Source: Streptomyces sp. MA5143a
GTDB taxonomy: Bacteria > Actinomycetota > Actinomycetes > Streptomycetales > Streptomycetaceae
Direction of reading: 5' to 3'
Assembly: GCF_900290235.1 (NCBI RefSeq)
Contig: NZ_OLMK01000006.1
Location: 44,643-108,642 of the forward strand
Length of the DNA stretch: 64,000 bases
The position numbers and the translations under genes were made by a program. This document shows positions 51,967 to 60,127 of the stretch, piece after piece (the first letter of the stretch is position 1; every line of letters begins with the position of its first letter). A model generated the notes under the pieces. That model ran no database searches. It had not been told where the DNA came from and saw nothing but the letters and a program-made list of their open reading frames with translations.

Positions 51967-53382
51967 GTGAACCGACGGCGTCGCACTCTGGGGAGGTGTG
52001 CCCTGCCGCCACTCCTCCGCTACCCGACCGTGGACGAGCTGTCCGCCCGTGCCGCGACCCTCGTCACCCGACATCCGCACCGCGCCCGACTGCGCCGCGT
52101 GGGCACCTCACGGGCGGGCACACCGATGTGGCTGCTGTCCGTCGGCCGGGGCACCCGCCAGGCCCTCGTCGTCGCCGGCCCGCACCCCAACGAACCCGTC
52201 GGCGGCGCCACGGTCCTGCGGATAGCCGAACGCGCCCTGGCCGACCCCCGGTTCACCGAGGACGTCGACACCACCTGGAACCTGCTGCTCTGCCTCGACC
52301 CCGACGGCTCCCGACGCAACGAGGACTGGCTGTCCGGCCCCTACACCCTCGGCCACTACTTCCGGCACTTCTTCCGCCCCGGCTTCCTGGAGCAGCCCGA
52401 ATGGCTGCCCGACGGAGCGGCCGCCGCCGCCCTGCCCGAGACCCGCGCCCTGCTCGCCCTCCAGGACGAGCTGCGCCCCTTCTTCCAGTGCTCCCTGCAC
52501 GGCGTCGACGTCGGCGGCGGCTTCGTCGAACTCACCCGCGACCTGCCCGGCCTCGCCGAGTGCGTCGCCCGGATCGCCGGCCGCCTCGCCGTGCCCCGCG
52601 AGCTGAGCCCGTACGACACCCTGTACTGGCCGCGCCTCGGCCCCGCCGTGTACCGCATCCCGCCCCCGCGCCGCGGCGACCTGGCCGCCGCGATCACCGA
52701 GGCCGCCGTCGAGTCCACCTGGTACCACCCGCACCGCTACGGCACCCTCACCGCGGTCGTCGAAGCCCCCATGTGGGGTGTGGCCGCCGTGGAGGACGGC
52801 TCGCCCTCACCCGACGCCCACGCGGTCCTGCGCACCGTCAGCCGGGCGCTGCGCCGCGACACCCGGCTCCTGGAGGGCATCCTCGCCCGCGTCCGCCCCT
52901 CGGTGAGCCGCGGCCCGGACGCCGCCCGGCTCCTCGCCCCCGTCGACGACTACGTACTGGTCGGACCCGGCCTCGCCGACGCCTGGGACCCCGACGTCCA
53001 CGACGGCACCGCCCGCCCCCTGCCCCCGCTCGACACCGCCCGGCTCACCACCCTCGCCATCTCCGGCCGCCGGGTCGCCCTGCGCACCGCCGGGCTGCTG
53101 CACCAGCTGGTGACCCGCGCCGGACACGACCCGGCGGGCGCGCTGCCCGAGCTGAACCGGCTCCTCGACGAGTGGTGTGCCGACTACCGCGACCGCTACG
53201 GGGCGCGCTGGATCCCGGTGGCCCGCCAGACGGAGTACCAGACCCGTGTCGTCCTCGCCGCGTTCGAGCTGGCCGCCCGCCGGGAGCGTGGCGCTCCCTC
53301 CCGCGGTGAACCGCACGCCGAGTCCCGTTCGGGTGAGCCGGAATGGAGTTCCGAGCCCGCCGTGCCGATGCACCGGGAATGA
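51967..53382 (+). CDS. M14-family zinc carboxypeptidase-like protein
   Basis: 471 aa from a GTG at 51967; the start is uncertain because the best Shine-Dalgarno (GGGGAGG at about 51991) lies inside the frame. Zinc ligands are seen as H73 and E76 in GPHPNEPVGG and H178 in QCSLHGVDVGGG; the catalytic Glu would be E266 in VVEAPMWG. The first segment (RYPTVDELSARAATLVTRHP) matches the M14 lead. No signal peptide is present, so it is probably cytoplasmic. Its stop overlaps the start of an SSI-type inhibitor gene (ATGA), and a paralogue faces it tail-to-tail. Substrate unknown. Confidence 0.85.
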   Translation: MNRRRRTLGRCALPPLLRYPTVDELSARAATLVTRHPHRARLRRVGTSRAGTPMWLLSVGRGTRQALVVAGPHPNEPVGGATVLRIAERALADPRFTEDVDTTWNLLLCLDPDGSRRNEDWLSGPYTLGHYFRHFFRPGFLEQPEWLPDGAAAAALPETRALLALQDELRPFFQCSLHGVDVGGGFVELTRDLPGLAECVARIAGRLAVPRELSPYDTLYWPRLGPAVYRIPPPRRGDLAAAITEAAVESTWYHPHRYGTLTAVVEAPMWGVAAVEDGSPSPDAHAVLRTVSRALRRDTRLLEGILARVRPSVSRGPDAARLLAPVDDYVLVGPGLADAWDPDVHDGTARPLPPLDTARLTTLAISGRRVALRTAGLLHQLVTRAGHDPAGALPELNRLLDEWCADYRDRYGARWIPVARQTEYQTRVVLAAFELAARRERGAPSRGEPHAESRSGEPEWSSEPAVPMHRE

Positions 53383-53786
53383 CGCACACCACCCTCCACA
53401 CCGTCCGCGGCGGCCTGCTCGCGGCCCTCGCCCTGCTCACCCTCGGCGCCGCCGCGCCCGCCGAGGCCCCCCTCCCGGGCAACTGGCTCTACGTCACCGT
53501 CACCCGTGGCGACGCCCGCTCCGGCGACACCCGCGGCGCGCTGCTGCTGTGCGACCCGCCGCAGGGCCACGCCCGCGCCGCCCAGGCCTGCGCGGAACTG
53601 AACAGGGCGGGCGGCGACGTCGGCCGCATCCCCCTGAAGAACGGCATGTGCGTACAGGTCTACGCCCCCGTCCGGGTCACCGCGCGCGGCGTGTGGGACG
53701 GCCGGCCCGTCGCCTACGGGCACACCTTCGCCAACCGCTGCGTGATGGCGGCCCGCACGGGCTCGGTGTTCGCCCTGCCGAGCTGA
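53379..53786 (+). CDS. Streptomyces subtilisin inhibitor (SSI)-like secreted protein with Gln at P1
   Basis: 135 aa; ATG overlaps the M14 stop. A signal peptide (about 1-30, LLAALALLTLGAAAPAEA) is followed by the SSI fold. Four Cys at 58 (LLLCDPP), 71 (QACAEL), 91 (MCVQVY) and 121 (NRCVMA) match the two conserved SSI disulphides. The region MCVQVYAPVRVTARGVWDG aligns with the SSI reactive loop MCPMVYDPVLLTVDGVW, placing Gln93 at P1 and Val94 at P1'. Known SSI-like proteins mostly have Met, Lys or Arg at P1, so its target protease may differ. The C-terminal end (GSVFALPS) also matches. Coupled expression with an M14 gene is unusual. Confidence 0.88.
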   Translation: MTHTTLHTVRGGLLAALALLTLGAAAPAEAPLPGNWLYVTVTRGDARSGDTRGALLLCDPPQGHARAAQACAELNRAGGDVGRIPLKNGMCVQVYAPVRVTARGVWDGRPVAYGHTFANRCVMAARTGSVFALPS

Positions 53787-53804
53787 CCGCACCGCGCAGG
53801 GTGC

Positions 53805-55082
53805 TCAGGGACCGTCGTCACCCCGGGCGTGGGAAGCCGCCGCCAGCACCGTCCGCATCTGGTGCTCCACCTGGTCGCGCACCGGCACCCACCGCGCCCG
53901 GAACCGGTCGGCGAACGAGTCGCTCCACTCGCCGACGAGCTGCTCCAGCAGCGGCGCCCCCGGATCCCCGGCGTCCACCAGCACCCGCCGCAGCATCGCC
54001 GCCGCCCGCAGCGGCAGCCGGCGCCCGAAGGCGTCCACGCTGCCCACATACGCCCGCGACACATCGGGCGGCGGCCCCGCCACCCAGTCGCGGGCCAGCC
54101 CCGGCACCAGCGCCAGCGCCCACCGGGCGGCCCGCAGAAGAGGCCCCTCGGGGCCCGGCAGCCGGGGCAGCGCCTCGTCGAGGATCCGCTCCACCTCGCC
54201 CGCCTCGTCGAGCAGCCGCCGGGACAGCTGCCGCAGCGCCGCCGTCGGGGCCGGGTGCGGGGCGGTGTCGTCCACCAGGTCGCTCGCCCACATCGGGACC
54301 TCGACGATCGCGGTGAGCCCGCCGTACCGGTGGGCGTGGTACCAGGTGCTGTGCCGCGCGTCGTCGGGCAGGCTCGGGAACGCCGCGTGTCCGGGGCCCG
54401 GCATCACGAACACCCCGGGGCCCGAGGCGGACCAGCCCGCCGCGTCGGAGGCGCTCGTCTCCACCGGTATGCCGAGCTCCGCCGCCGACTTGGCGAACGG
54501 CTCGGCCAGCCCCGGCACGTTCTTCGTCAACTGCACCCAGCTGCCGCCGAGATCCGTGCCGTGCAGGGTCACCTGGAGGTAGGGCCGCAGCTCGTCGAGC
54601 ACCGTCAGTAGCGCCCGGGTCTCGGGCGGCAGCCGGTCCGGCGGCAGCACCGCGGGCGACCACTCCGGCTGCTCCGGCGCGGCCGGCCGGAAGAATCCCA
54701 GGTGGTAGTCGAGGAGGGTGCGCGGTGCCGGGGCCGTGTACAGGCTCGCCCCGTCCGGGTCCGCGCACAGCACGAAGTGCCAGGAGACCCCGGTCCGCAA
54801 CTCCCGGTCCCGCGCCACGCGCTCGGCGAGCGCCAGCACCGTCGAACCGCCCGTCGGCTCGTTCGCGTGGGCGCCCGCGACGACCAGGACGGCACGTCTC
54901 GCATGACCGACGGACAGCAGCCGCAGCGGCCGCCCGGCCCGCGAGAGACCGATTCTTCTGAGGGCGCACAGGCTCGGCCGGCGAACCGTCAGCTCCTGCG
55001 CGCGCGACTCCAGCTCCGCCACCGTGGGATAACCGGGCTCCAACAGCAGACCCACCCCCGTCCAGTCCACCTGTGTCCACAT
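53805..55082 (-). CDS. Second M14-family zinc carboxypeptidase-like protein (paralogue)
   Basis: 425 aa from the ATG at 55082, chosen by alignment with the paralogue (both start about 20 residues before YPTV). Zinc ligands H72 and E75 in GAHANEPTGG and H174 in TLHGTDLGG are conserved, as is the catalytic Glu in AIVEVPMWA. Long blocks match the other M14 protein (for example FFRPAAPEQPEWSP against FFRPGFLEQPEWLP). It ends 18 bp from the inhibitor gene on the other strand, so the two M14 genes lie tail-to-tail around the inhibitor. No signal peptide. Confidence 0.85.
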   Translation of the reverse strand: MWTQVDWTGVGLLLEPGYPTVAELESRAQELTVRRPSLCALRRIGLSRAGRPLRLLSVGHARRAVLVVAGAHANEPTGGSTVLALAERVARDRELRTGVSWHFVLCADPDGASLYTAPAPRTLLDYHLGFFRPAAPEQPEWSPAVLPPDRLPPETRALLTVLDELRPYLQVTLHGTDLGGSWVQLTKNVPGLAEPFAKSAAELGIPVETSASDAAGWSASGPGVFVMPGPGHAAFPSLPDDARHSTWYHAHRYGGLTAIVEVPMWASDLVDDTAPHPAPTAALRQLSRRLLDEAGEVERILDEALPRLPGPEGPLLRAARWALALVPGLARDWVAGPPPDVSRAYVGSVDAFGRRLPLRAAAMLRRVLVDAGDPGAPLLEQLVGEWSDSFADRFRARWVPVRDQVEHQMRTVLAAASHARGDDGP

Positions 55083-55200
55083 CCCCGCGTCCGACCTGAT
55101 CGAGCGCGAGGATGCATGCAGTGTCCGTCGGCGCACGGGGCGGCTCCCAGGGGCGCCCGGAGGCATTCACGGCGACCGGTGCGGATCTCGCCGCTACTCT

Positions 55201-55256
55201 GCGCCGACCAATCCGCGCCGACCACTCCGCGCCGACCACTCCGCGCCGACTAGTCC
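55201..55256. repeat. Four 14-bp tandem repeats at the treY 3' end
   Basis: Four units of GCGCCGACCACTCC type (variants CAATCC and TAGTCC at the two ends) run from 55201 to 55256. They overlap the treY stop codon (55250-55252) and extend toward the M14 gene. Confidence 0.8.
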
Positions 55257-57583
55257 CCGTCGACCCGCTCCAGCAGCGCCACCGGCAGCCTCTCGAACAG
55301 GTCCGCCACCGGTACCTCCCCCACGAACTCCCGTTCCCCGCCGAGGATGTCGTACCACCGGCCGGCCGGAAGGGCCAGCCGGGTGTCCGCCCAGCCGCCG
55401 GCCCCGGCGAGCCGCAGCGACAGCCGGGTGACCGCCGTGACCACCGCGCCGGACCGCGCGAACGCCACGCAGTGCCCGGCCGCCGGCCCGGCCGCCGCGA
55501 GCGGCGTGTAGGTCGCCGCGTCACCGAACACCTCCGGTCGCCGTCGCCGCAGCCGCAGCGCGGCCACGGTGACCCGGTGCTTGTCCGAGTCCCCGCCCCG
55601 CGCCGCGAACGGCGCCCGGTTGTCCGGGTCCACCAGCGCCCGGTACTCGCCCTCCGTGCCCTGGTAGACGTCCGGTACCCCCGGCATGGTCAGCTGCACC
55701 AGGGCCGCACCGAGGGCGTTCGCGCGAATGTACGGCTCCAGTTCGGTGCGCAGGCGCCCGGTGACCTCCGTGTCCGCCCCCGGCCCCCGCGCCACGAACT
55801 CGGCGACCGCCCGTTCGTACGCCGGGTTCTGCTCGGTCCAGGAGGTGTGCAGCCCGGCCTCCCGCACATGCTTGAGCAGTGCCCCCTCCAGGCGCTCCGC
55901 GTCGGCGGGCCCGAGCCCGAACGCGGTCTGCCACGCGGCCCACGCCAGCTGTGCGTCCGGCGCCCCGGCCCCGTCCCGCGTCACCTCCGCCAGCGTGTCG
56001 GCCCACCGCCCGGGGCATTCGCCGAGCACCGCGACCGCCGCCCGGACATCGGCGCTGCGCTTGGTGTCGTGCGTCGACAGCACGGTGCCGGTGACCGGCC
56101 AGTCCCGCTGCACGCGCGCGCAGTAGGCGTGGAAGTCCTCCGGGGAGACGGCGGGGCTCCCCGGATTCCCGCCCACCTCGTTCGCGGACAGCAGCGGCAC
56201 ATGGCGGTAGAACGCCGTGTCCTCCACCGACTTGGCCCGCAACGCCGACGACGTCTGCGCGAACCGCGACCGGAACTCCACCTGCTCCGGCCCGTCCCCG
56301 AACCGCCCCAGCACCAGATCCCGTACCACGTCGACCGCCCGCGCCTCCTCGGGCACCACGAACGCCGCCCGCGCCTCGGCGGCGGCCTCCTCCGTGACGA
56401 CCAGGGAGGCGTTCTCGCAGGCGTACGGCCGATAGACCTCCATCCGCACGAGCAGCTCGCACAGCGCGGTGCGCAGCGCCCACGGCGCGCGGTCGCGCAG
56501 CACCAGCTCCGGGGAGCGCTCGCACAGCCCGTGCGCCACCCGGGTGAGCCGGTCCACCTCCGCCGCCAGTTCGTGGGTGAGCACCTCGTACGCGGCGCGC
56601 CGCGCGGTCGCCGCCCAGTCGCCGCCCCGGTCGGGCTCGGCGGCCGTGAACCGCCGGTACCGGTCCAGCAGCTCGCCCGCGCCCCCCGGGTCGGTGAACA
56701 GCCCGTCGACGTGCCGCAGCGCGTCGTAGCCGGTGGTCCCGGCGACGGGCCAGGCCGCCGGCAGGGCCTCGCCGTCGCCGAGGATCTTCTCGACGACGGT
56801 CCACCGGCCGCCGGTGGCCTCGTGCAGCCGCCGCAGATAGGCGTCGGGGTCGGCGAGCCCGTCGGGGTGGTCGACCCGCAGCCCGTCGACGACACCGTCG
56901 TGCAGCAGCTCCAGGATCTTCGCGTGGGTCGCGTCGAACACCTCCGGCTCCTCCACACGCACCCCGATCAGCTCCGAGATGCTGAAGAACCGCCGGTAGT
57001 TCAGCTCCGTACGGGCCAGCCGCCACCACACCGGCCGGTACCACTGGGCGTCCAGCAGCCGCGGCAGCGGCAGCTTCTCGGTGCCCTCACGCAGGGGCAG
57101 GACGTGGTCGTAGTAGCGCAGCTCCTGCCCGTCGACGACGAACTGGTCGATCTCCTCGCCCAGCGGCCCCCCGAGCACCGGCAGCAGCACCTGCCCGCCC
57201 CGCGCCTCCCAGTCGATGTCGAACCACCGCGCGTACGGCGACCCCGGCCCCTCCCGCAGCACCTCCCACAGCGGCCGGTTGTGCCGGGGTGCCATCGCCA
57301 TGTGGTTCGGCACGATGTCCACGACCAGCCCCAGCCCGTGCTCCCGGGCGACCCGCGCCAGCTCCCGGAGGCCCGCCTCACCCCCCAGCTCGCCGCGCAC
57401 CCGCCCGTGATCGACGACGTCGTACCCGTGCGCCGACCCCGGTACCGCCTCCAGTACCGGGGACAGATGCAGATGCGACACGCCGAGCGAGGCGACGTAC
57501 GGCACGGCGTCCGCCGCGGCGGCGAACGGGAACGCGGGCTGGAGCTGAAGCCGGTAAGTGGCCGAAGGCACGACAGACGTCAT
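55250..57583 (-). CDS. treY: Maltooligosyltrehalose synthase (TreY)
   Basis: 777 aa, full length. A GH13 enzyme that converts the reducing end of maltodextrins to a trehalose unit by internal transglycosylation. The start SATYRLQLQPAFPF and SPVLEAVPGSAHGYDVVDHG are TreY signatures. VVDIVPNHMA (region I), GLRVDHPDGLADPDAYL (region II, Asp) and VVEKILGDGEALPAAW (region III, Glu) follow, and the last region contains STHDTKRSADVRAAVA. It lies 70 bp downstream of treX on the same strand, so the two probably share a transcript. Confidence 0.96.
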   Translation of the reverse strand: MTSVVPSATYRLQLQPAFPFAAAADAVPYVASLGVSHLHLSPVLEAVPGSAHGYDVVDHGRVRGELGGEAGLRELARVAREHGLGLVVDIVPNHMAMAPRHNRPLWEVLREGPGSPYARWFDIDWEARGGQVLLPVLGGPLGEEIDQFVVDGQELRYYDHVLPLREGTEKLPLPRLLDAQWYRPVWWRLARTELNYRRFFSISELIGVRVEEPEVFDATHAKILELLHDGVVDGLRVDHPDGLADPDAYLRRLHEATGGRWTVVEKILGDGEALPAAWPVAGTTGYDALRHVDGLFTDPGGAGELLDRYRRFTAAEPDRGGDWAATARRAAYEVLTHELAAEVDRLTRVAHGLCERSPELVLRDRAPWALRTALCELLVRMEVYRPYACENASLVVTEEAAAEARAAFVVPEEARAVDVVRDLVLGRFGDGPEQVEFRSRFAQTSSALRAKSVEDTAFYRHVPLLSANEVGGNPGSPAVSPEDFHAYCARVQRDWPVTGTVLSTHDTKRSADVRAAVAVLGECPGRWADTLAEVTRDGAGAPDAQLAWAAWQTAFGLGPADAERLEGALLKHVREAGLHTSWTEQNPAYERAVAEFVARGPGADTEVTGRLRTELEPYIRANALGAALVQLTMPGVPDVYQGTEGEYRALVDPDNRAPFAARGGDSDKHRVTVAALRLRRRRPEVFGDAATYTPLAAAGPAAGHCVAFARSGAVVTAVTRLSLRLAGAGGWADTRLALPAGRWYDILGGEREFVGEVPVADLFERLPVALLERVDGD

Positions 57584-57653
57584 AGGGACCTACGTACCCG
57601 CCCCTGGCGGATCGGAGCACCCTGACACGCGAGGAGACATGGTTTTCCCGCGG

Positions 57654-59828
57654 CTACGCCGGCCGGCGCAGCACCGCGAGACTCCGGTCCACCAGCGTCA
57701 CCCGCTCCCCGGCGCCCACCTTCGGCCCGTCCTCGGGAACCGCGTCGTCCCGCCCCGTGTCCACGACCACCTGCCACTGCCGCCCGTGGTTGACGGGCAC
57801 CACGAACTCCAGCGGCTCGGCCGAGGCGTTCACCATCAGCAGGAACGAGTCGTCGGTGATCCGCTCCCCGCGCGCGCCCGGCTCGGAGATCGCGTTGCCG
57901 TTGAGGAACACGGTCAGCGCCCCCGCGCGGGCCGAGTCCCAGTCCCGCTGGGTCATCTCCCGGCCCTCCGGGGTGAACCAGGCGATGTCCGACAGCTCGT
58001 CGTGCGTGCCCTCCACGGCCCGCCCGTGGAAGAACCGCCGCCGCCGGAAGACGGGGTGGTCCTTCCGCAGCCAGACCATCGCGCGGGTGAAGGCCGGCAG
58101 ATCGGCGAAGGCGTCGGCGCTCCCGTCGCCCCTCTCGCCCTCGCCGCCGCCACCGGCGCTGTCGCCTCCGCCGCCGCCGGCGGACGGCCAGGGCACCCAG
58201 GACAGCTCGTTGTCCTGGCAGTACGCGTTGTTGTTGCCCCGCTGCGTACGGCCGAACTCGTCGCCGTGGCTGAGCATCGGCACGCCCTGAGACAGCATCA
58301 GCGTGGCGATGAAGTTCCGCATCTGGCGGACCCGCAGCGCGAGCACCTCGGGATCGTCGGTCTCGCCCTCGGCGCCGCAGTTCCACGACCGGTTGTGGCT
58401 CTCGCCGTCCCGGTTGTCCTCGCCGTTCGCGTCGTTGTGCTTCTCGTTGTAGGAGACCAGGTCCCGCATCGTGAAGCCGTCGTGACAGGTCACGAAGTTG
58501 ATGGAGGCCAGCGGGCGCCGCCCGTCGTCCTGGTACAGGTCGGACGAGCCGGTCAGCCGCGACGCGAACTCGGCGAGGGTGCGCGGCTCACCGCGCCACA
58601 GGTCTCGCACGGTGTCCCGGTACTTGCCGTTCCACTCGGTCCACAGCGGCGGGAAGTTCCCCACCTGGTAGCCGCCCTCGCCGACGTCCCAGGGCTCGGC
58701 GATCAGCTTCACCTGGGAGACCACCGGGTCCTGCTGGACCAGGTCGAAGAACGACGACAGCCGGTCCACCTCGTGGAACTGCCGGGCCAGCGTGGCGGCC
58801 AGGTCGAAGCGGAACCCGTCCACATGCATCTCGGTGACCCAGTACCGCAGCGAGTCCATGATCAGCTGGAGGACGTGCGGGGACCGCATCAGCAGCGAGT
58901 TCCCGGTCCCCGTCGTGTCCATGTAGTAGCGGGGGTCGTCCGTCAGCCGGTAGTACGACGGATTGTCGAGGCCCCGGAACGACAACGTCGGACCAAGGTG
59001 GTTGCCCTCGGCCGTGTGGTTGTAGACCACGTCGAGGATCACCTCGATCCCCGCCTCGTGCAGCGCGCGCACCGCCGACTTGAACTCCAGCACCTGCTGC
59101 CCCCGGTCGCCCCAGGAGGCGTACGCGTTGTGCGGGGCGAAGAAGCCGATCGTGTTGTAGCCCCAGTAGTTGTTGAGGCCCATGTCGACCAGCCGGTGGT
59201 CGTTCACGAACTGGTGGACGGGCATCATCTCCAGCGCCGTCACACCCAGCTCGGTCAGGTGCTCGATGACCGCCGGGTGGGCGAGCGCCGCGTACGTACC
59301 GCGCAGTTCCTCGGGGAGCCCCGGGTGCCGCATGGTCAGTCCCTTGACGTGCGCCTCGTAGATCACCGTGTGGTGGTACTCGGTGCGGGGCCGCCGGTCG
59401 TCGCCCCAGTCGAAGTAGGGGTTGACCACGACCGACGTCATCATGTGCGGGGCGGAGTCCAGGTCGTTGCGCCGCTCGGGCGCTCCGAAGTGGTAGCCGT
59501 ACACCTCCTCGCCCCAGCCGATGGAGCCGCTGATCGCACGCGCGTACGGGTCGAGGAGCAGCTTCGCGGAGTTGCAGCGCAGCCCCCGCTCCGGTGCGTA
59601 CGGGCCGTGCACACGGAACCCGTACCGTTGCCCGGGCATCACGCCCGGCAGATACGCGTGCCGCACGAACGCGTCCGTCTCGCGCAGTTCCACCGCCGTC
59701 TCGGAGCCGTCGTCGTGCAGCAGACACAGCTCGACTCGGTCCGCGGCCTCCGAGAAGACCGCGAAGTTGGTGCCGGCGCCGTCGTATGTGGCACCGAGCG
59801 GATACGCCTGTCCAGGCCAGACCTGCAT
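57654..59828 (-). CDS. treX: Glycogen debranching enzyme (TreX/GlgX)
   Basis: 724 aa from the ATG at 59828. Isoamylase-type GH13 enzyme that trims branches from glycogen, giving linear maltodextrins for TreY/TreZ. The start MQVWPGQAYPLGATYDGAGT is typical of GlgX. VIYEAHVKGLTMRHPGLP, DVVYNHTAEGN (region I), GFRFDLAATL (region II, Asp), LIAEPWDVGEGGYQVG (region III, Glu) and FVTCHDGFTMRDLVSYN (region IV) are all intact. A Gly/Ser-rich insertion (SAGGGGGDSAGGGGEGERG, around residues 550-570) is a variable surface loop. Confidence 0.96.
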   Translation of the reverse strand: MQVWPGQAYPLGATYDGAGTNFAVFSEAADRVELCLLHDDGSETAVELRETDAFVRHAYLPGVMPGQRYGFRVHGPYAPERGLRCNSAKLLLDPYARAISGSIGWGEEVYGYHFGAPERRNDLDSAPHMMTSVVVNPYFDWGDDRRPRTEYHHTVIYEAHVKGLTMRHPGLPEELRGTYAALAHPAVIEHLTELGVTALEMMPVHQFVNDHRLVDMGLNNYWGYNTIGFFAPHNAYASWGDRGQQVLEFKSAVRALHEAGIEVILDVVYNHTAEGNHLGPTLSFRGLDNPSYYRLTDDPRYYMDTTGTGNSLLMRSPHVLQLIMDSLRYWVTEMHVDGFRFDLAATLARQFHEVDRLSSFFDLVQQDPVVSQVKLIAEPWDVGEGGYQVGNFPPLWTEWNGKYRDTVRDLWRGEPRTLAEFASRLTGSSDLYQDDGRRPLASINFVTCHDGFTMRDLVSYNEKHNDANGEDNRDGESHNRSWNCGAEGETDDPEVLALRVRQMRNFIATLMLSQGVPMLSHGDEFGRTQRGNNNAYCQDNELSWVPWPSAGGGGGDSAGGGGEGERGDGSADAFADLPAFTRAMVWLRKDHPVFRRRRFFHGRAVEGTHDELSDIAWFTPEGREMTQRDWDSARAGALTVFLNGNAISEPGARGERITDDSFLLMVNASAEPLEFVVPVNHGRQWQVVVDTGRDDAVPEDGPKVGAGERVTLVDRSLAVLRRPA

Positions 59829-59869
59829 GGATACGACTCTTCCCGTTGTCGCGCGCCGCCGGGGCGACT

Positions 59870-59907
59870 GTCGATGGGAGTCTCCCCCAAAGTGGGGAAC
59901 CATCGAC
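59870..59907. promoter_or_regulatory. Hairpin in the treX leader
   Basis: GTCGATGG (59870-59877) pairs with CCATCGAC (59900-59907), with an inner TCCCC/GGGGA stem. It lies 42 bp upstream of the treX start and could be an operator or a leader hairpin. Confidence 0.4.
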
Positions 59908-60127
59908 GGCATATGTCTTTCTTGCCGCGACGCCGTGCGTCACCCCTCCTCGGGGCGAGAATCTCCGTCGGCTCGCTCCCGGCCCGCCCACGAAACGGAA
60001 CCGTCGTACGACATGCGGTGGTTGAGAAACGACCTGTCCATCCGGCTGCACCGCCCCCCGCTCCCGGAGTACCCTTCCTTGATCGTTGAGTAGGGGTGAG
60101 CTCGGGGGAGCGGAAGGCGGTGCGTGG

